64,000 bases of DNA, from NCBI RefSeq assembly GCF_000621745.1, contig NZ_JHXK01000010.1, positions 183,394 to 247,393 of the forward strand, given 5' to 3'. The DNA comes from Clostridium beijerinckii HUN142 (lineage in GTDB: Bacteria; Bacillota; Clostridia; Clostridiales; Clostridiaceae). The notes beneath the pieces were generated by a model. The model was not told where the DNA came from. It saw nothing but the letters and a program-made list of their open reading frames with translations, and ran no database searches. Every line of letters begins with the position of its first letter. Position 1 is the stretch's first letter. Of this stretch, positions 1 to 7,741 are shown one piece after another. A program made the translations under genes and the position numbers.

Positions 1-1
1 T

Positions 2-655
2 GGAAATTTATTAGTTGGACCTGATGCCAGAGATATAGAAGATAAAGACGATGTTGGAACACTAGCAGAAGGATTAAATGAAGTAAGAGACGCTTCAATG
101 CGTACAACTAATAAAGTTAATTTTAGAGAAATAATAAGGAGCTTTGCAGGTCTTCGTGCTAATCCAGATACAGGTGATTTTATAGTAGAAGAAAATGATG
201 AAGTCAAAGGTTTCATAGATGTTGCCGGAATGAAATCACCTGGTCTTTCTTCAGCACCAGCTATAGCTCTTGATGTTGTAGAAATATTGAAAGAATCAGG
301 ATGTAAGTTAGATAAAAAATCAGACTTTAAGGCAAAAAGAGAACAAATTCATTTTATGGAATTATCAGCTAAAGAAAAAGCTGAATTAATAAAGAAAAAT
401 CCGCAATATGGAAGAATGGTTTGTAGATGTGAAAGCATAACAGAAGGTGAGATTGTAGATGCAATAAAGAGAAGTATAGGGATACCATCCTTAGATAGTA
501 TTAAAAGAAGATGTAGACCAGGAATGGGAAGATGTCAAGGTGGATTCTGCGGACCAAGAGTTCAGGAAATAATAGCAAGAGAATGTAATGTTCCACTTGA
601 AGATGTAGTTCAAGAAAAATCAGGTTCATATATATTATTAGGTAAGACAAAATAG
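2..655 (+). CDS. C-terminal part of NAD(P)/FAD-dependent oxidoreductase (GlpA-like), cut by window edge
   Basis: The reading frame is open from base 2, so the gene begins outside the window; the internal ATG at base 98 is not the start. The visible first residues GNLLVGPDARDIEDKDDV are typical of anaerobic glycerol-3-phosphate dehydrogenase-like flavoproteins. The C-terminal part carries a BFD-type [2Fe-2S] domain: a CRC pair about residues 141 and 143 of the visible part, then cysteines at about 171, 178 and 183 in RRCRPGMGRC and GGFC. Family knowledge: such proteins oxidise glycerol-3-phosphate (or a similar substrate) and pass electrons to partner flavoproteins. The next two genes follow within 17 bases and nearly overlapping, so the three form one operon, as in many clostridial glycerol loci. 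The substrate is inferred. Confidence 0.85.
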   Translation, partial: GNLLVGPDARDIEDKDDVGTLAEGLNEVRDASMRTTNKVNFREIIRSFAGLRANPDTGDFIVEENDEVKGFIDVAGMKSPGLSSAPAIALDVVEILKESGCKLDKKSDFKAKREQIHFMELSAKEKAELIKKNPQYGRMVCRCESITEGEIVDAIKRSIGIPSLDSIKRRCRPGMGRCQGGFCGPRVQEIIARECNVPLEDVVQEKSGSYILLGKTK

Positions 656-672
656 AAGGATGAGGTGTTATT

Positions 673-1926
673 ATGAGTTATGAATTAATAGTAGTAGGTG
701 GAGGACCAGCTGGTCTTGCAGCAGCATATGAAGCATATAATAGTGGAATTAAAAAAATATTAATTTTAGAAAGAGATAAAGAATTAGGTGGTATATTAAA
801 TCAATGCATTCATAATGGTTTTGGGCTTCATACTTTTAAGGAAGAACTTACAGGGCCAGAATATGCAGGAAGATTTATTGAAATGATTCAAGATACTAAT
901 GTTGAAGTTAAACTAGACACTATGGTATTAGAAATCGGAAAAGATAAAACTGTTTATGCAATAAATACAGAAGAAGGCTATATGGAACTTAAGGCCAAAG
1001 CTATAATTCTTGCAATGGGTTGCAGAGAAAGAACTAGAGGTGCTATAAATATTCCTGGTGATAGACCAGCGGGTGTATTTAATGCAGGTGCAGCGCAAAG
1101 ATATATAAATGTAGAAGGATATATGCCTGGTAAAGAAGTCCTTATTTTAGGATCAGGAGATATTGGACTTATAATGGCTAGAAGAATGACTCTTGAAGGA
1201 GCTAAAGTTAAAGCTGTAGTCGAATTGTGTCCATATTCAAATGGATTAAATAGAAATATAGTGCAATGTTTAAATGATTATGATATTCCTCTATATTTAT
1301 CACACACAGTTGTAGATATTGTAGGAGATAAGAGACTTGAAAAAGTAGTAATAGCAGAAGTAGATGAAAATAAGAGACCTATTAAAGGAACTGAAAAAGA
1401 ATTTGATGTAGATACACTACTACTATCAGTTGGATTAATTCCAGAAAATGAAATATCATTTAATGCCGGACTTGAACCTGATAGAAGAACTAATGGTTTA
1501 ATTGTTAATGAGAGTATGGAAACTTCAGTAGAAGGAATATTTGCATGTGGTAATGTAGTTCATGTCCATGACTTAGTTGATTTTGTAACTCAAGAGTCAA
1601 AACATGCAGGTTTTTCTGCTGCTAAATATATTAAGGGTGAACTTAAGAAAGACAAATATGTAAACATAATAAATGGTGCAAATATAAATTATACAGTCCC
1701 ACAAAAAGTTAATGCAGAAGCTGTTGATGATAAATTAACTGTATTTATGAGAGTAAATAACATATATCATAATAAGGCATTAGTTGTAAGATGCAATGAT
1801 GAAGTTATAGCTAAATTTAAAAGAGCTCACTTAGCACCATCAGAAATGGAAAAGGTAGTTTTAAGTAAGGTGCTATTAGAGAAAGTTAAAGGTGATATAA
1901 CAATATCATTAGAGGATGGTGAATAA
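673..1926 (+). CDS. FAD-dependent pyridine-nucleotide oxidoreductase, GlpB-like partner
   Basis: This is a 417-residue flavoprotein. The N-terminal dinucleotide fold shows VVGGGPAGLAAA (GxGxxG at about residues 9-14), a second Rossmann motif VLILGSGDIG sits near residue 155, and a C-terminal FACGNV motif near 294 is typical of two-dinucleotide-fold reductases. The start ATG at 673 is preceded by GGATGAGG, a usable ribosome site. It follows the GlpA-like gene by 17 bases and is followed by a DUF1667 gene; this trio is a recurrent clostridial set linked to anaerobic glycerol-3-phosphate oxidation. The likely role is moving electrons between the substrate flavoprotein and NAD(P) or another carrier. 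The family call is firm, the partner and substrate are inferred. Confidence 0.85.
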   Translation: MSYELIVVGGGPAGLAAAYEAYNSGIKKILILERDKELGGILNQCIHNGFGLHTFKEELTGPEYAGRFIEMIQDTNVEVKLDTMVLEIGKDKTVYAINTEEGYMELKAKAIILAMGCRERTRGAINIPGDRPAGVFNAGAAQRYINVEGYMPGKEVLILGSGDIGLIMARRMTLEGAKVKAVVELCPYSNGLNRNIVQCLNDYDIPLYLSHTVVDIVGDKRLEKVVIAEVDENKRPIKGTEKEFDVDTLLLSVGLIPENEISFNAGLEPDRRTNGLIVNESMETSVEGIFACGNVVHVHDLVDFVTQESKHAGFSAAKYIKGELKKDKYVNIINGANINYTVPQKVNAEAVDDKLTVFMRVNNIYHNKALVVRCNDEVIAKFKRAHLAPSEMEKVVLSKVLLEKVKGDITISLEDGE

Positions 1927-1927
1927 A

Positions 1928-2281
1928 ATGGAAAAAGAATTAATTTGTATATGTTGCCCTAAGGGATGTCATTTAAAAGTAGATGCTGAAAATAAAAGTG
2001 TACAAGGTAATGGCTGTAATAGAGGTATTGAGTATGGAATAAATGAAGTTACAAATCCTGTAAGAGTAATAACTTCAACTGTTAAAGTGGAAAATGGAGA
2101 ATTACCTGTAGTACCTGTTAAAACAAATAATCCAATTCCTAAAGGACTTAATTTCAAATGCATGGAAGAAATAAATAAAATAACAATAAAGGCTCCTGTT
2201 AAAATAGGAGATGTTGTAATAAAAGATGTTCTTGGAACTGGCGTTGATATAGTTGCGACAAGAAATATACATGAAAAATAG
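1928..2281 (+). CDS. DUF1667 cysteine-rich small protein
   Basis: A 117-residue protein with an N-terminal cysteine cluster (C7, C9, C10, C14 and C30 in CICCPKGC and NGCNRG) suited to binding an iron-sulfur centre or metal. I place the start at ATG 1928 rather than the ATG at 1916, because the GAGG at 1912-1915 lies upstream of 1928 at workable distance and overlaps the earlier codon. It almost abuts the end of the preceding flavoprotein, implying translational coupling. The family always travels with GlpA/GlpB-like flavoproteins, so it is probably a third subunit or electron-transfer partner; its biochemical role is not established to my knowledge. A strong terminator follows. Confidence 0.8.
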   Translation: MEKELICICCPKGCHLKVDAENKSVQGNGCNRGIEYGINEVTNPVRVITSTVKVENGELPVVPVKTNNPIPKGLNFKCMEEINKITIKAPVKIGDVVIKDVLGTGVDIVATRNIHEK

Positions 2282-2301
2282 AAGCTAATGAAAATTTGGT
2301 T

Positions 2302-2340
2302 AAAAGCATCATCAATATTTAATATTGATGATGCTTTTAT
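2302..2340 (+). terminator. Rho-independent terminator of the flavoprotein operon
   Basis: A perfect 18-bp inverted repeat (2302-2319 with 2321-2338, arm beginning AAAAGCATCATC) with a one-base centre ends in TTTTAT. Its position 20 bases after the DUF1667 stop codon closes the operon. The arm begins with A residues, so it could also work in the other direction. Confidence 0.85.
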
Positions 2341-2369
2341 TATGGATTATATTTTAAAGATTACATATT

Positions 2370-2457
2370 CCAATAATAATTAGATTTAAAATTCTAGTAG
2401 GCCAAGTGCTAAATTAAGATTAATATGTAGAAACTAAATTGAAACATATATATGTAA
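2370..2457. repeat. Diverged intergenic repeat, copy A
   Basis: About 88 bases in the gap before the serine dehydratase genes resemble 4987-5080 and, less well, 41598-41670. Shared blocks in order are CAATAATAA, TTTAAA, CTAGTA, a GCT...ATTAAG segment, ATGTAGAAA and TATATGTAA. No reading frame of note runs through it. The similarity was judged by eye in very AT-rich DNA, so the boundaries are approximate and the function is unknown. Confidence 0.4.
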
Positions 2458-2564
2458 TCAAATTTATGATATTATTTTAGTTAGAAAAAGCTAGGAGTAT
2501 AAATATATTGGTAAAGAAAAACTAATGATATATATAACAAATAAAAGGGAGGATATTTCTCAAA

Positions 2565-3245
2565 ATGAAAGGGATAGGAGTTTTCGATATTTTAGGTCCT
2601 ATTATGATAGGCCCATCAAGTTCACATACAGCAGGTGCAGCGAGGCTTGGAAAAATAGCAAGAAGTATAGCAGGTGGAGATGTATCAGAGGTGACATTTT
2701 TGTTACATGGTTCATTTGCTAAGACATATAAAGGGCATGGAACAGATCGAGCTTTAGTTGCTGGTATTTTAGGAATGGAACCAAGTGATGAAAAACTTAG
2801 ATATTCTATGGAGATAGCAAAAGAAAAAGGTATTAAATTTTTATTTAAGGAGGCAGAATTAGGTGATGTTCATCCTAACACAGTAAAATTTATTATGAAA
2901 ACAATTGGTGGTCAATATTGCGAAGTTATGGGATCATCAATTGGCGGAGGGAATATTCAGGTAGTAGAAGTTAATAATAATAGGGTTGATTTTACTGGAA
3001 TGTATGAAACTTTAATAATAGCTCATAAAGATGCGCCAGGTGTAATTAATAGTGTTACAAGTATATTATATAGTGAAAATATAAATGTAGCTTTTATGAG
3101 AGTTTTTAGGCAGCAAAAAGGGCATGAAGCTATAATGATTTTTGAGATGGATAATAAAGTGAACAATATTTTAATAGAGAAAATTAAGAAAATAGAATTA
3201 GTACATAATGTAATTTCAATAAGCCCAGCAAAGGAAGGTGAATAA
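2565..3245 (+). CDS. sdaAB: L-serine dehydratase, beta subunit
   Basis: A 226-residue subunit of the iron-sulfur L-serine ammonia-lyase that turns L-serine into pyruvate and ammonia in the cytoplasm. The N-terminal motif GPSSSHTAG (residues 16-24) is the family signature, and residues about 146-220 form an ACT domain (HKDAPGVINSVTSIL), which in this family senses amino acids. The start ATG has AAGGGAGG at 2545-2552. It is followed directly by the alpha subunit gene, whose ATG lies one base past the stop codon, so both subunits come from one message. The split two-gene form is standard for Gram-positive anaerobes. No regulatory site was recognised upstream. Confidence 0.95.
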   Translation: MKGIGVFDILGPIMIGPSSSHTAGAARLGKIARSIAGGDVSEVTFLLHGSFAKTYKGHGTDRALVAGILGMEPSDEKLRYSMEIAKEKGIKFLFKEAELGDVHPNTVKFIMKTIGGQYCEVMGSSIGGGNIQVVEVNNNRVDFTGMYETLIIAHKDAPGVINSVTSILYSENINVAFMRVFRQQKGHEAIMIFEMDNKVNNILIEKIKKIELVHNVISISPAKEGE

Positions 3246-3246
3246 T

Positions 3247-4125
3247 ATGTTTGCAAAAACAGGTATGGAATTGTTAGAAATATGTGAAAAACATAATATT
3301 TCATTAAGTGAATATGCAATAAGATATGAAGTAGAAGAAAAAGGATTGTCAAGAGACGAAGTAATAGAGAAAATGAGGAAAAATTTGAGCGTCATGATCT
3401 CAGCAGCTAATGAGGGAATGGAGAAAGAAGTTTATTCTGTTAGTGGCTTAATTGGTGGAGATGCTTTTAAGATACATAATTATGCTAAGAAAGGAAAAGC
3501 TTTGACAGGTGATGTAACCAATATGGCTATGGCTATGGCACTTTCTTCATCGGAGGTTAATGCGTCTATGGGTAAGATAGTTGCATGTCCGACAGCTGGT
3601 TCTTGTGGAATATTACCAGCAGTAATTTTAAGTGCTGGAGAAAAACTTGGATTAGATGAAGAAGGACTTATAAATGGATTATTTGCGGCAGCTGCTGTAG
3701 GAATGATTATTGGTTTAAATGCAACATTGGCAGGAGCAGAAGGTGGATGTCAGGCAGAATGTGGGTCAGCTTCCGCAATGGGAGCAGCTGCTGTTGTTGA
3801 GATGATGGGAGGAACTCCTGAGATGAGTTTAGATGCAGCAGCAATAGTAATTAAAAATGTACTTGGCCTTGTTTGTGATCCAGTTGCGGGACTTGTTGAA
3901 ATACCATGTGCCAAGAGAAATGCACAAGGAGCAATAACTGCTTTATGTATGGCAGATATGGTAATGGCAGGTGTAGCTTCAAAAATACCATTTGACGATA
4001 CAGTAAGTGCTATGTACAAGGTTGGAAAAAGCTTGCCAGAATCACTTAGAGAAACAGCTTTAGGTGGAATAGCTGTAACTAAAACAGGATTGAAGCTTAA
4101 AGAACAGGTTTTTGGAAAAGAATAA
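3247..4125 (+). CDS. sdaAA: L-serine dehydratase, iron-sulfur alpha subunit
   Basis: This is the 292-residue catalytic subunit. Cysteines that can hold the [4Fe-4S] cluster lie in CPTAGSCG, CQAECGSAS and CDPVAGLVEIPCAKRN, all family landmarks. I prefer ATG 3247, preceded by AAGGAAGGTG, over the in-frame GTG at 3238 that overlaps the ribosome site and the end of sdaAB. The cluster makes the enzyme oxygen-sensitive, matching an anaerobic host. A perfect 12-bp hairpin 50 bases downstream ends the transcript, and just past it lies the long near-palindromic element. Function is certain at family level. Confidence 0.95.
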   Translation: MFAKTGMELLEICEKHNISLSEYAIRYEVEEKGLSRDEVIEKMRKNLSVMISAANEGMEKEVYSVSGLIGGDAFKIHNYAKKGKALTGDVTNMAMAMALSSSEVNASMGKIVACPTAGSCGILPAVILSAGEKLGLDEEGLINGLFAAAAVGMIIGLNATLAGAEGGCQAECGSASAMGAAAVVEMMGGTPEMSLDAAAIVIKNVLGLVCDPVAGLVEIPCAKRNAQGAITALCMADMVMAGVASKIPFDDTVSAMYKVGKSLPESLRETALGGIAVTKTGLKLKEQVFGKE

Positions 4126-4174
4126 TGCACATATTAAGGTATTCTACAGAACTTAAGGTAAATCGATAAACAAT

Positions 4175-4210
4175 GGAAATAGAATATATGTATTCTATTT
4201 CCTTATTTTA
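4175..4210 (+). terminator. Terminator after sdaAA
   Basis: A perfect inverted repeat (GGAAATAGAATA at 4175-4186 with TATTCTATTTCC at 4191-4202) closes on a four-base loop and is followed by TTATTTTA. It lies 50 bases after the sdaAA stop. Confidence 0.75.
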
Positions 4211-4313
4211 CTACAACTTCAGGTATTTCATATATACCTGGGTTATTTAAGACATAGATACCGAACCTAAAGTAAAATACATATTTTTAATTATAGTCTA
4301 CACTAGAAAGGAA

Positions 4314-4493
4314 GGTCATGTTTTGTAGAAGCGTTGCATTAAGTTTTTAGCTGTAGATATTTCTTTAGTAGAAGTTGTTTCATTTATTGCCTGTCACGAG
4401 CTTGCCTCGGGAGCATGGAGAAATGGTGCAACTTCTTCTAGTGGAAATTCACAGCTAAATACTTCAGTAACTTGGAACAAATGAATGATCTTC
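4314..4493. repeat. Long near-palindromic dispersed element, copy 1
   Basis: This 180-bp core folds on itself almost end to end: the left half (from GGTCATG through TAGCTGTAG and AGTAGAAGTTG) is complementary to the right half (GCAACTTCTTCTAGTGG, CACAGCTAAAT, then GATCTTC), with a small apical loop near CACGAGCTTGCC. Weaker complementarity runs outward to AGATACC near 4255 and GGTATCT near 4532. The reverse complement of 63340-63518 matches this core at roughly three quarters of positions by eye, in the same order. It fills much of the 452-base gap between sdaAA and the monooxygenase-like gene. No ORF of note is inside. It could be a MITE-like element or a large RNA hairpin. Confidence 0.8.
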
Positions 4494-4577
4494 TTTTTGG
4501 TATTTACATATATAACTTTAAGGTTACTTTAGGTATCTAGTGATTAACAATACCTTATGAAGGTGTCTTTTGGATTT

Positions 4578-4862
4578 TTATATTTCTTTGTATAAATTTA
4601 CTTCCCCATTGCCTAAACGAAGTTCACCTAGTAAAGGAACTATTCTTGTAAAATGCTCACTGTTATTATGCAAATTAATTGCTTCTTCATCTTTCCATTC
4701 TTCTATAAAGGTGAATATAGAACTATCATTAATATCTTGAAACAAGCCATATGATATACAGCCTTCTTCTTTTCTACTTTTATCAACTAACTCTTTCGCA
4801 AGTCTTAGATATTTTTCTGTTTGTTCATTTTTAATAACACTTTTGGCCACTATTTTTATCAT
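4578..4862 (-). CDS. Antibiotic biosynthesis monooxygenase (ABM) domain protein, YgiN-like
   Basis: A 94-residue single-domain protein of the dimeric ferredoxin-like-fold ABM family. Visible landmarks are the N-terminal beta strand MIKIVAKSVIK, the EEGCISYGLFQDI segment, FTFIEEWKDEEAINLH with the conserved EEW, and a histidine in NSEHFTRIV. Members act as small cofactor-free quinol monooxygenases or as scavengers of reactive compounds; the true substrate here is unknown. AGAAGGATT lies just before the ATG on the minus strand. It stands alone between a dispersed element and an intergenic repeat, with no clear operon partner. The 419 bases upstream (to 5281) hold repeat copy B and otherwise nothing I recognise. 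Confidence 0.8.
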   Translation of the reverse strand: MIKIVAKSVIKNEQTEKYLRLAKELVDKSRKEEGCISYGLFQDINDSSIFTFIEEWKDEEAINLHNNSEHFTRIVPLLGELRLGNGEVNLYKEI

Positions 4863-4986
4863 ATTAATCCTTCTTTCTATAATATTTATTAAAATTAGTA
4901 TATCACTTAATTAAGAAATATTTTAACTTTATTAGTAATAGATGATATAGAAGAATTTAGTGCATATAAAAATTTACTATACATGT

Positions 4987-5080
4987 TGCAATAATAAATT
5001 TTCATTTAAAGCTCTAGTAATATGAGGGCTTGATTAAGGCCAGAATGTAGAAATTTAATTACAATAATATATGTAAATTT
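4987..5080. repeat. Diverged intergenic repeat, copy B
   Basis: About 94 bases lacking a gene, similar to 2370-2457 and 41598-41670. It starts with TGCAATAATAAATTT, found exactly in copy C, and shares CTCTAGTA, GATTAAGG and AATGTAGAAATTTAATT with copy A. It lies about 200 bases upstream of the response regulator gene. Function unknown; the match was found by eye. Confidence 0.45.
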
Positions 5081-5281
5081 CTTGATTTATTGTTCCAGTA
5101 TATGAATTTGTATATAATTAACTATAAAATTACTAAACTAACTATAATATAATATCTTGAAATAAGCTATCTATATAAAAATGTTTAAAAAGATTTATAA
5201 ATAATTTTGATTGCAGTTTATTGACCTAAAAGACTTTTGAAGTTAAGAAAAACTATTTTATTAATAGAGGAGAGGAATTTA

Positions 5282-5971
5282 ATGAACTTAGGAGTAAGAG
5301 ATCAGATTACTATTCTTATAGTTGATGATGAAAAAAGTATAGTGGACTTTATTAAAATGGGGTTAGAAGGTGAAGGGTATTTAGTATATGAGGCATATGA
5401 TGGGAATCAAGCAATCGATATAGCAAGTAAAATAAACCCTAATATAGTGATATTGGATATTATGTTGCCGGGAATGGATGGATATGAGGTATGTTCAATT
5501 ATTAAGAAGTCTATAAAAACATCAGTTATTATGCTAACAGCATTGGACGAAGTTGATGATAAGGTGAAAGGGTTGGATATTGGAGCGGATGATTATATGG
5601 CAAAACCTTTTAGCTTCAAGGAGCTTTTAGCACGCATTAATGCTAGGATAAGAAATAGTTTTCCGGAGCTAAGCGATATTACTAATATAGGAAATTTTAA
5701 AGTGGATGATAAAGCTCATGAAATAACTTATTGTGAAAAAGTATTAGATCTACCTCCAACGCAATACAACTTGTTGAGTTTTTTACTTATGAATAATGGA
5801 ATAGCATTGAGCAAATCGCTTATACTTGAAAAAGTATGGGGATATGATTTTAATGGAGAAGATAATATTGTTGAAGTATACGTAAGGTACTTAAGAGATA
5901 AAATTGGAGACAAAGATCATAATATCATTAAAACTGTCCGCGGTGTTGGATATAAGCTGGTGGCACAATGA
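5282..5971 (+). CDS. OmpR/PhoB-family response regulator
   Basis: A 229-residue DNA-binding response regulator. The receiver domain (about residues 8-122) has the acidic pocket VDDEK, the phospho-acceptor D59 in ILDIMLPGMDG and the lysine in AKPF. The C-terminal winged helix (about 135-229) ends with the typical KTVRGVGYKL. I chose ATG 5282 with GAGGAGAGG just before it, rather than an upstream in-frame TTG at 5237. The stop overlaps the ATG of the kinase gene by four bases (ATGA), so the pair is translationally coupled. The two genes that follow share a promoter with 11-bp-spaced repeats of the kind OmpR-family proteins bind, making them the likely targets; that link is inference. Confidence 0.95.
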   Translation: MNLGVRDQITILIVDDEKSIVDFIKMGLEGEGYLVYEAYDGNQAIDIASKINPNIVILDIMLPGMDGYEVCSIIKKSIKTSVIMLTALDEVDDKVKGLDIGADDYMAKPFSFKELLARINARIRNSFPELSDITNIGNFKVDDKAHEITYCEKVLDLPPTQYNLLSFLLMNNGIALSKSLILEKVWGYDFNGEDNIVEVYVRYLRDKIGDKDHNIIKTVRGVGYKLVAQ

Positions 5972-7524
5972 AAAAATTAAGAAATAAATTAAAAATAAAG
6001 AGTTTGAAATGGCAGTTGTTATTTAGGTTTCTTGTGATATTAATTTTATTACTGGGAATCATGGGACTTTTTCAGTATATAAGTATGAAAAATTATTTAT
6101 ACAAAACAAAGGTGCAAGTACTTCATGAGAGGTTTCATAATCTAGACTTTAAGAAAATGTCAAAAGAAAACATGGAGGATATAACCGAAAGTGATACTAA
6201 AGAAATTTTAAGGAATTTATGGGATAAAAATATGAGTGTAGCTCTAATAAATAAAAATGGAGAGCTGTTAGGTCAAAGAAGCAATATAGATACACCTAGA
6301 GATGATGATGACGGTGACGATGATTCAAAGGAGCCAGATGAACGAAAGAGGAAAGAGATACCAGTACCAGTACTTTCTAGAGAGAAATATATAAAGATTT
6401 GCAATGAACAAGGGAATTTAGAACATACATATGAAGTAGTAAGAGATGAAAACAATAATTATCAAATGGTTGCATGGATAAAAGTTGGGGATTTAGATTC
6501 ACCATCAGGGTTAATACAGTTGAGTACGCCAATAGACGATATTACAAGTATCTTAGATAGGCAAGAGTATGTGCATATTAGTCTTTCAATTATGATTCTC
6601 ATAGTGGGAACAATACTTGGAATTACTATTTTTAATCGAACATTGAAGCCGTTATATAAGATAACTGATACTGTTGAAGGAATAAGTGTAACTGATCTGC
6701 ATACAAGACTAACGGAAGAAAGTGGTCAATTAGAAATTAATAGATTATCAAAATCCTTTAATATTATGCTTGAAAGAATAGAGACATCATTTGAAAAAGA
6801 ACAGCTTATCAAAGAAAAAATGAGACGATTCGTGTCTGATGCATCACACGAATTACGTACACCATTAACCTCAATTCATGGTTTTGTTGAAGTATTATTA
6901 AGAGGGGCAGCAAAAAATCAGGAAAAATTAGATTTGGCTTTAAACAGCATATTGATAGAAAGTGAAAGGCTTGCAAAACTGGTAAATGATCTTTTAATAT
7001 TAACTAGGCTAGATCAGCAGCCAATTGTTGAAATAAAAAAGGAGAATTTGAATGATGTTATAAATGAAATAATTCCTCAACTGCAGATACTTTCTAAGGA
7101 TAAAACTTTAAATATAGAGTTGAAGGATTATGTAGATGTATATATAAATAAAAATCAAATTAAGCAGGTCATATTCAATATAACTCAAAATGCTGTAACT
7201 CATACTGATAAAGAAAAAGGTGTTATAACAATTTCTACAGGTATAGAAGATTACAAAAATAAAACCTTCGCGGTTTTGAAGATATCTGATAATGGAACTG
7301 GAATACCTAAAGAGCATTTAGATAAAATATACGATAGATTTTTTAGAAGTGATTATCACAGAGCTAGGGAACAAGGGGGATATGGATTGGGTCTTTCTAT
7401 AGTAAAATCAATAATTGATAGTAATCGTGGAAAAATAAGAGTAGAAAGTGAGCTTGGAGTTGGGACAACATTCTCAATATATTTAAAATTAGAAAATAAG
7501 GCAGATGGACTTGATGTTCCTTGA
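5968..7524 (+). CDS. Membrane sensor histidine kinase, partner of the preceding regulator
   Basis: A 518-residue kinase with a membrane helix at about residues 15-35, an extracytoplasmic domain to about 195, a second helix near 197-217, HAMP domain, HisKA with H294 in SDASHELRTPL, and an ATPase domain with an N-box (NAVTHTD), DNGTGIP and GGYGLGLSIV. The sensor domain carries a striking charged run about residues 110-130 (RDDDDGDDDSKEPDERK), unusual inside a sensor and suggestive of cation binding, though that is only inference. It overlaps the regulator gene by four bases and is closed by a good terminator. The partner is certain by context; the signal is unknown. Confidence 0.95.
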   Translation: MKKLRNKLKIKSLKWQLLFRFLVILILLLGIMGLFQYISMKNYLYKTKVQVLHERFHNLDFKKMSKENMEDITESDTKEILRNLWDKNMSVALINKNGELLGQRSNIDTPRDDDDGDDDSKEPDERKRKEIPVPVLSREKYIKICNEQGNLEHTYEVVRDENNNYQMVAWIKVGDLDSPSGLIQLSTPIDDITSILDRQEYVHISLSIMILIVGTILGITIFNRTLKPLYKITDTVEGISVTDLHTRLTEESGQLEINRLSKSFNIMLERIETSFEKEQLIKEKMRRFVSDASHELRTPLTSIHGFVEVLLRGAAKNQEKLDLALNSILIESERLAKLVNDLLILTRLDQQPIVEIKKENLNDVINEIIPQLQILSKDKTLNIELKDYVDVYINKNQIKQVIFNITQNAVTHTDKEKGVITISTGIEDYKNKTFAVLKISDNGTGIPKEHLDKIYDRFFRSDYHRAREQGGYGLGLSIVKSIIDSNRGKIRVESELGVGTTFSIYLKLENKADGLDVP

Positions 7525-7538
7525 TTGTATCAAATAAG

Positions 7539-7588
7539 AAAAGAGGTTACGAAATAGATTTATAATATTATTTTGTAACCTCTTTTTT
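7539..7588 (+). terminator. Terminator of the two-component operon
   Basis: AAAAGAGGTTAC (7539-7550) pairs with GTAACCTCTTTT (7575-7586), with further pairing inside, and a T-run follows. It starts 15 bases after the kinase stop codon. Confidence 0.85.
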
Positions 7589-7679
7589 AGTATATTTCTT
7601 TATTCTATTGACTAAAATATCAACGCATCTTTAGTTTAAGGCATCGCTAAGAAAATCTGGGTGAGTAGTCTTAAATAGT

Positions 7680-7734
7680 TCTCAGCAAATTCTAAGCTCT
7701 AACTAAGGATACATTAAGGCTTTTTTGTTATAAT
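7680..7734 (+). promoter_or_regulatory. apbE promoter with four 11-bp-phased activator boxes
   Basis: TCTCAGC at 7680 and TCTAAGC at 7691 are 11 bp apart; CTAAGG at 7703 and TTAAGG at 7714 are also 11 bp apart; then nine bases lead to a perfect -10 TATAAT at 7729-7734. There is no -35 hexamer: the last box covers that region, as with OmpR-family activators. The same layout, base for base in spacing, recurs at 9040-9094. The upstream two-component system is the natural candidate regulator (inference). Confidence 0.75.
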
Positions 7735-7741
7735 TCCAACA

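Noticed and set aside
2525..2722. 65-codon ORF overlapping sdaAB
   Set aside because: It is out of frame with a well-supported gene, has no family features and covers the sdaAB ribosome site.
4131..4160. TTAAGG pairs near sdaAA as further sites of the four-box regulator
   Set aside because: The spacing (about 20 bases) and lack of TCTCAGC boxes do not match the apbE-type layout.
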